Source: Cochliopodium minus (taxonomy: Eukaryota; Discosea; Himatismenida; Cochliopodiidae). Taken from it: DNA of 64,000 nucleotides. The stretch is taken from assembly GCA_024220525.1 (NCBI GenBank), contig JAMYWO010000171.1, positions 25,633 to 89,632 on the forward strand, in the 5' to 3' direction. Of this stretch, positions 58,542-64,000 are shown piece after piece; position 1 is the first letter of the stretch, and each line of letters opens with the position of its first letter. A program made the translations under genes and the position numbers. Below the pieces are notes generated by a model. It made no database searches. It was given only the letters and a program-made list of their open reading frames with translations, and was not told the origin of the DNA.

Positions 58542-59884
58542 ATGAGAGACAACAACCAAATTAACAATAAAAATAAATTGGTGATTGGATTATGTGTTGT
58601 GATAGCATTATTTCTTTTATATGATAGATCAAACACCATCAAAGCGCATAATGAAGAATCAGACAGATTCTTTAATCAAATGGCAAGATTGTTGGATGTA
58701 GAGAATGATCCTTTGGATTCCAAACAAAGAATATCAGAAGAGATGGAAAAAAAGATAAACATTTTACAATTGGAAACTTCGAAAGACAATCCAACAAAGG
58801 TAGTGAGGTATAATAATCTAAATTTTTAAAGAGATTAAAGCTTGTATATTAATTTATTTTTATTTATACTTATATTTTAACAAGATCTCATCAACAAGAA
58901 GAAGAATATAGAATATGGTTGGAGAATTACAGAGCATCTGATCCACAAGATCAAGAATTTTGCAAGAATTTTTTTACTGTAAAAAAAATTCACCCTCAAA
59001 TCAATTTTTGTTTAATCAACTGATTCAACTCCTTTTTTCTCTTTATAAATTTCATTAATTTTGATTATAAAAAATATAGAAAAAGAATGATGGAAATGCT
59101 CCATTTGGACAAGATCAATATCTTTTTTTCAATATCTTTAAGTATTGGCCAATGTATAATAAAATTGGATATTATGTTGATGGTAAAAATTTAAAATATA
59201 AATTAAATTAATGTTTAATTAATCTTGAATTAACCAAAAAAAAAAATATAAGCTGGTGCAGGTCATTATAAAGAAGGTAGTATCACTTATGTTTTTGATA
59301 AGTGCTTGGGATGGGAGGGTCTTTGTATCGAACCATCCACAAAATATCAAGGAGATTTGTCCAACAAAAGAAGTAAATACTATTTTTTTAAAACTTGAAC
59401 TATTTTTTAAAAATCTATTTTATCAAAGGTTGCAAAGTTGTAAGTAAATGTTTGAGCAATAAATCTGGGAGTGAGAAGAAAATAGATGATAAATCTATTA
59501 GTTGTGGAGTTTTTGGAGAATTAGTAGGTAAAGAAACATTTATTTCAATTTTATTCTTTTAAAGATTATTAATCTTTTTCTGTAGATAGAACAAAAATAG
59601 ATTTGATGACTTTGGATGTAGATGGAGATGAAATAGACGTTCTTAAATCTTTGGACTTTAAAAAATATTCTATCAACACTTTGTTGGTCAAAGATTTGTT
59701 ACATTCTTCCAGAAACGTAGATTCTGTTATCACTACCAAGGGTCTTTACAAATACCAACATATGGCTGTTGATTCTGTCTTTATTAATCGTCACTTTTAT
59801 GATGTTGCTGACAAAATCTTCTATCCTTCTCGTTTTGTTGAAAATTACAATGAAAATCATAAATTATCTAACCCAAAATGTTAA
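58542..59884 (+). CDS. FkbM-type methyltransferase, type II membrane protein, paralogue 1
   Basis: Six exons, 58542..58807, 58885..58978, 59080..59182, 59253..59372, 59429..59527, 59586..59884; 326 residues. An N-terminal anchor (LVIGLCVVIALFLLY, ~13-27) is followed by a Glu/Lys stem and a lumenal FkbM/Methyltransf_21 domain: YYVDAGAGHYKEGS (SAM motif I), KCLGWEGLCIEPS (post-motif I), then LMTLDVDGDEIDVLKSLD, where relatives have DIEGAEF. The Ala-to-Asp change (VDGDE) departs from the consensus. FkbM enzymes methylate sugar or polyketide hydroxyls; in eukaryotes anchored versions are thought to act in the Golgi, an inference here. It is convergent with its paralogue, stops 61 bp apart. Confidence 0.85.
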
Positions 59885-59945
59885 AAAGTTTGATTTTTAT
59901 GGTCAATAAAGTTTTTAAAACACAAATCACTTTTTTTTATCTTTT

Positions 59946-61193
59946 TTAATCACATTTAATCATTTTTTCTCTCATTTCTTCTCGAAATATATCGTTTTCG
60001 TCAATTAGTCTTTGAAATTCATCATTGTAATAAACATTATCTGCAGTATCCTTGAATAATCTGTTTGTATAAACAGAATCAATGGCCATGTGTTGATATT
60101 TATTGAATCCCTTTGATGTAAGTAAAAAGTCTTGTTTTCTCGAAGAAACATAAATATCTTCTACTAATATTACATTTATTTTGTACTTTGACATATCTAT
60201 CTCCTTTAATACTTTGAATTCAGCTCCCTCAATGTCCAAACTAAAAAAGTCTTAATAAAAAGAAAATAAATTTGCAAGAAAAAAATTCATTTCTTTAACC
60301 TATTTCAGTTTGATTTCCTTTTTGGAAGAAATTATTAACAAAATTAATGAAAAAAAAATATAAATTACCAACAATATCACTGAATGTTAAACAATCAACT
60401 GCTTCTATGTCAGTATGATATCTGAGAACAATTTCTTCCTTTTTATCACTCAAGCAAGCTTGAACGAATTTGCATGTTCTTCCTTCCTCAAAACCTTTAC
60501 GATATCTTGAAGAAATATCAAAAAAGTATATTATTGTATATTATTATTTTACTTTGACAAAGCTTCAATACATATACCTTCCCATCCCAAGCACCTATCA
60601 AAAATATAACCATTGCTTATTTGTTTCCAATCATTAGCTCCTCCGTCAACATAGAACCCTTTTTTACCTTTCATTGGCCAATATTTGAAAATATTGTGAA
60701 ACAAAAATTTGTCTTGATAAAATTGAGAGTTTCCTCCATTCTTTAACTTTTATGAATATCAATATTATAGAATTATATAATCAATTTTATTTAGTGAAGG
60801 TAAATTTATCCATAATTAAATGTTCGGTAGATTTTTAAAGAAAAATTGTACCAGAAAGAAATCCTTGCAAAATTTTTGATCTTTTGGAGATGGAGCTCTA
60901 TAATTTTGTATCCATTCCATATATTCCTTTTCTAGAATACTTTCCCTCGTAACTTTGGTTTCAGTGTAATCTATATTTTTTTTCTTTTCTTTTTTATAAT
61001 TGATGGAATAGATGATTTTATGAGCCAATTTATCTAAATCCCCTTTGTCATATTCTATGTTTAATAAAGATGACCATTTTCTTAATTCTTCTTCTTTATT
61101 TTTGAGATGTGTTGATGATCTATTGTATCTATCCAATATAATCATCAGAAATAGGATTCCAACAATAATCCAACCAAATCTGTTAATTTTCAT
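59946..61193 (-). CDS. FkbM-type methyltransferase, type II membrane protein, paralogue 2
   Basis: Four exons, complement(59946..60250, 60369..60505, 60553..60746, 60852..61193); 325 residues, one fewer than paralogue 1. N-terminal anchor WIIVGILFLMIILDRYN, a charged stem, then FYVDGGANDWKQISNGYIFD (motif I), RCLGWEGICIEALSK and FFSLDIEGAEFKVLKEIDMS, the canonical FkbM acidic motif. The ending KGFNKYQHMAIDSVYTNRLF is shared almost word for word with paralogue 1. Two introns fewer than paralogue 1; the intron before the DIEGAEF block interrupts both genes at a similar place. Likely Golgi/ER lumenal O-methyltransferase; acceptor unknown. Confidence 0.85.
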
Positions 61194-61290
61194 TTTTTTT
61201 TTTTTTTTCTTATAGTCAACAAATCAAAAATATATAAGAAATAATTTTAATATTATTTGAAGAAATTAATTTCTCAACAGCTCTGAATAT

Positions 61291-63485
61291 TCAGATTATT
61301 TTCTTTGATATTTCAGAGATACTTTTTCCATTGTTGAGATCTCCTCTTATGATGATTCTCTTTCCCAAAAGAACCACTGCATAAACAAATACTCTTGTTT
61401 TGGAATCATTGATTGAATTTCTTGAATAATGGATTGCCTCTCTCAAAGCATTCTTCACAACTTGATTCACATTTTGGATTTGGTAGGGCTCAATCTCCGA
61501 GCAATTCTCATCATATGAACCTTGGTAGAATAAAGCAAAATCTCCACCAATTTCCAATTCAAGCAATTTATCTTCTGAGAGACTATCAATCATTTTTTGA
61601 TGCTTTTTATAATCGGAATCCAACCATTCTTTGGGATTATTTTTTCTACCAATTTCTTTAAATTTTGGCAATACGACAGCATTTGGTCTGATAACTTTAA
61701 GCTCCAAAGTAATCTTGTATTCTGAAGTGATTCCATGGAGATCAATCGATGTTACTGAGATAACAATTTCTTTGTGTTTTTTATTGGAATAAGCAGAAGA
61801 AGGAATGGTAAATTTGAAATCAATGTTCGTCAATTTAAATTTTTTCCTTAATTCATCTTCTATGTGGCTTTGGAACTTTGCTTCACTGTATCCAGAATCC
61901 ACTTTTTCATTTCTCATCATTAAAATGAATGAATTTTTCAGAGAATCTATGTTATGGGGATTTCTAAGAATATCAGAAAGATAGCGAATGGATAAGGGAG
62001 TCCTCTTCAATTCTACTTGATCAGAGAATGATCTGAAAATGAGATTGTTGGAGATACACATTGTTTTTTCATTGCTGTTTGCAAATGTGGTTATCCCAAA
62101 AAAATAGCAAAGAGACAATACTTTATCCACCTGAGTTGATGTGTATTTATATTCATCGATCTCATAAATATCATCCAAATCAAAGGGTTTAGTGACAATA
62201 CTATCATATTCTAATCCATATTTTGCAGCAGATTTATCATCATCAGAAGGAATTGAAGTAACCTTTACCAATTTGTTTCTATCAAACTGGGGAATATTTA
62301 TATTTTTTGGAGTTTGTGGATTCATATTTAGATTTTGGCAGTATTTGAGACCTTCCATGATATCAGATGCAAGGGGAATCGAAGCAAAGAAATTGAGAGT
62401 ATTTTCTTTTATCCTTGAGTTTGGATCCATCAATAAATCAAGTTCTGATTTTGAAGGATTTAAAGGATCTTTGATTGCAAATACTTTTTTTCTATAATTC
62501 TCATCACGATGAATTTGATCCAAAAAGAAGATTGAAAGGTCTGAATTGAACAAACGTCTGTTTGATCCCGCAAATTTATAGCCATCGTAATTTGCTTTCA
62601 CGATTTGGTAAAGATGCTTTCTTTCTGCTTCTGAATCATCTCCAGTAAAGATATCCATCAATGCTCTTTTTATCTCTTCCCGAGGGAATCCAAAATGGTT
62701 GGAAATAGATGTCCTATTGGAGATATCAGTAAAGATATTTCCACTGCAAATTCCAGCAAGAGAAACCGCCATTATTCCAGTTGTATATGAATTGAATAAA
62801 AGTTTGGATTCATCATTTATATTCTTTATGGTGTCAAATAATTGTCTCAATAATGAGCTATTTTGATTCTCTGATATTTTGTTTGGATTGAATGATGAAA
62901 ATAAGAGATTATTTGAAAGATTATCAACTTCATCAATGATGATATAGAGTTTATTTCTTTGTCTGGCAACTTCCTTTGATATATTTTCTAATGTTTGCAT
63001 TGGATTATTTAGATCTATTGAGAAATGTTTTGAATCAAGACCATAGTTATATTTGAGACAATAATCCACCAAGGATGAAGTTATCTTCGCATTGAAATTG
63101 CTTTTTAATTCTTTAAAATTTTCCTCGTTGTTTATATTTGTTGGAATCGCTATCTGAAGACTAAGACGAAGCACTTGACATTGATTCTTATACTGCAAAA
63201 TTTTTTCATTGTTGAACCCATCAATCTTTGTTCCTTTGAATATTTCTTTGTTTCCCATAATATCAACAAATTCCTCCAAAGCATTTGTCATCAATGTTTT
63301 TCCCATTCTTGCTGGTCGAAAGACAATTGGATGATTCATTGAAATGATTGAGTGTATTGCTTCAGTATTATCAACAAAAAAATGATTTCCATTCCTTATT
63401 TCCTTGAAATTAACAATTCCACGAGGAAAATAATCAATATTGAGATTCTTATTGAGAGTACAATAGAATTTAAGTGAAGAATAAT
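61291..63485 (-). CDS. AAA-ATPase-like protein with C-terminal PD-(D/E)XK nuclease-like domain (5' end not resolved)
   Basis: The main exon runs from an acceptor at 63486 to the TAA-type stop at 61291; it enters in phase 1, so at least one 5' exon exists upstream (a candidate donor is CA|GTGAAT near 63546). About 731 residues are visible. N terminus: FPRGIVNFKEIRNGNHFFVD and RPARMGKTLMTNALEEF, the R-x-x-R-x-GKT P-loop of the AAA-ATPase-like family; Walker B is KLYIIIDEVDNLS. The C terminus resembles the PDDEXK_9 domain often found with it (SIDLHGITSEYKITLELKV, with D...ELK). This pair is widespread in bacteria and occurs patchily, often in many copies, in protists and fungi. Function unsettled; defence or mobile-element biology is speculation. 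First in-exon ATG is 63339. Confidence 0.8.
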
Positions 63486-64000
63486 CTTTTTTTTTTGATT
63501 ATTTTTTTCATATTTTTTTTTTAATTTATAAAAAAGATTATTCACTGAAAAACAAAGTGATTTGATGTTCTGAAAAAAGACCATTTGTTTTATACAATTT
63601 ATTCTCTTTATTTCTTTCAAAAATATTTAATTTACAGGCATATATATTTGATGTGTTTTATTATTGCTCTAATTCCTTTATTTTTGTTTTCTCATCTCAT
63701 CTCTTTTTGAATTGTTGTTTATTGTCAGAAATGAAAAAAATTAAAAAAAAATTAGCTCATTTGGTCTTGTGGAAGAATTCAATGTAAATAAAATTTTAAT
63801 TCCTTTCTTATAATAAAATAATATGAATTATAAATCCACCCATCTCTCCTATAAACATCTATTTTTTTGTTATAATTATCTTTTATTTTTTGAAAGAGAG
63901 AAAATATATAAAAAAAATTTATATAAATTTTTTATATGCCATTGTTTTTATATACAGTGGAAAGATAAAGAGGTGGAATGATTTCTCAAATTGAAAGATA
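63486..64000. other. Window end, no complete gene (515 bp)
   Basis: AT-rich. It probably includes the missing 5' exon and promoter of the AAA-like gene (an open stretch without ATG runs through 63548-63650 on the minus strand). A plus-strand ATG at 63978 stays open to the window edge but only for seven codons, so it cannot be judged. Confidence 0.4.

Noticed and set aside
63978-64000. Start of a plus-strand gene (ATG ATT TCT CAA...)
   Set aside because: Only seven codons before the window ends; no basis to call it.

Overview
The window is nuclear DNA of an AT-rich, gene-dense, intron-rich protist that uses the standard genetic code (TAA, TAG and TGA all end genes). Introns are short (mostly 50-60 nt), almost all GT-AG, often starting gtaaaa and ending tttttag. 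The gene content points to a free-living amoeboid eukaryote with mitochondria or related organelles: IQ-DH-C1 RhoGEF, Furry scaffold, CH-domain protein, RBM26/27-like and U2SURP-like RNA-binding proteins, UBE3A-like HECT ligase with AZUL domain, HEATR3/SYO1, PAM16, and two families best known from plants (FHA-AAA ATPase and an F-box/actin-related protein like plant ARP8). Heterolobosea, Amoebozoa or Anaeramoeba-like lineages all fit; the sequence alone does not decide.

Layout. 0-7.6 kb: 3' end of a Furry/MOR2 gene, a gene encoding a concatemer of zinc ribbons, a frameshifted GNAT acetyltransferase, and an unrecognised helical protein. 7.6-18.3 kb: ERCC4/XPF nuclease, a TPT-type sugar/triose transporter, the FHA-AAA ATPase and ALG5. 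18.4-28.5 kb: a Cys-rich/coiled-coil/Sel1 protein, PAM16, RBM26/27-like, a RhoGEF, a small coiled-coil protein and an OXLD1-like protein. 28.6-44.5 kb: U2SURP-like splicing factor, dienoyl-CoA isomerase-like crotonase, a 1.1 k-residue coiled-coil/CH protein, HEATR3/SYO1, UBE3A-like ligase, and an AAAP-type amino-acid permease whose last intron holds a 100-N assembly gap. 44.7-58.4 kb: an unrecognised frameshifted gene, two tandem Cys-rich membrane paralogues, an ABCC/MRP transporter, an AlkB-F-box-actin-related fusion, an ARL-like GTPase with a degenerate G3 box, and a lipase maturation factor. 58.5-63.5 kb: two convergent FkbM-type methyltransferase paralogues and an AAA-ATPase-like/PD-(D/E)XK protein.

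I rebuilt the exon structures by hand from GT-AG sites, phase agreement and family alignment. Nearly every multi-exon model closes in frame with a total length divisible by three. Exceptions are three genes with apparent single-base indels in homopolymers (acetyltransferase, RhoGEF 5' end, the gene at 44.8 kb), which may be assembly errors. Genes are unrelated in function, as expected for a eukaryotic chromosome. Pathway links are loose: ALG5 and the lipase maturation factor in the ER, RBM26/27 and U2SURP in nuclear RNA processing, PAM16 and OXLD1 in mitochondria.

Most striking points: a single gene joining an intact AlkB dioxygenase core, an F-box and an actin-related domain; a predicted one-nucleotide exon in the lipase maturation factor gene; three genes whose best model puts an intron directly after, or inside, the start codon; and the zinc-ribbon concatemer with a 759-nt internal duplication.
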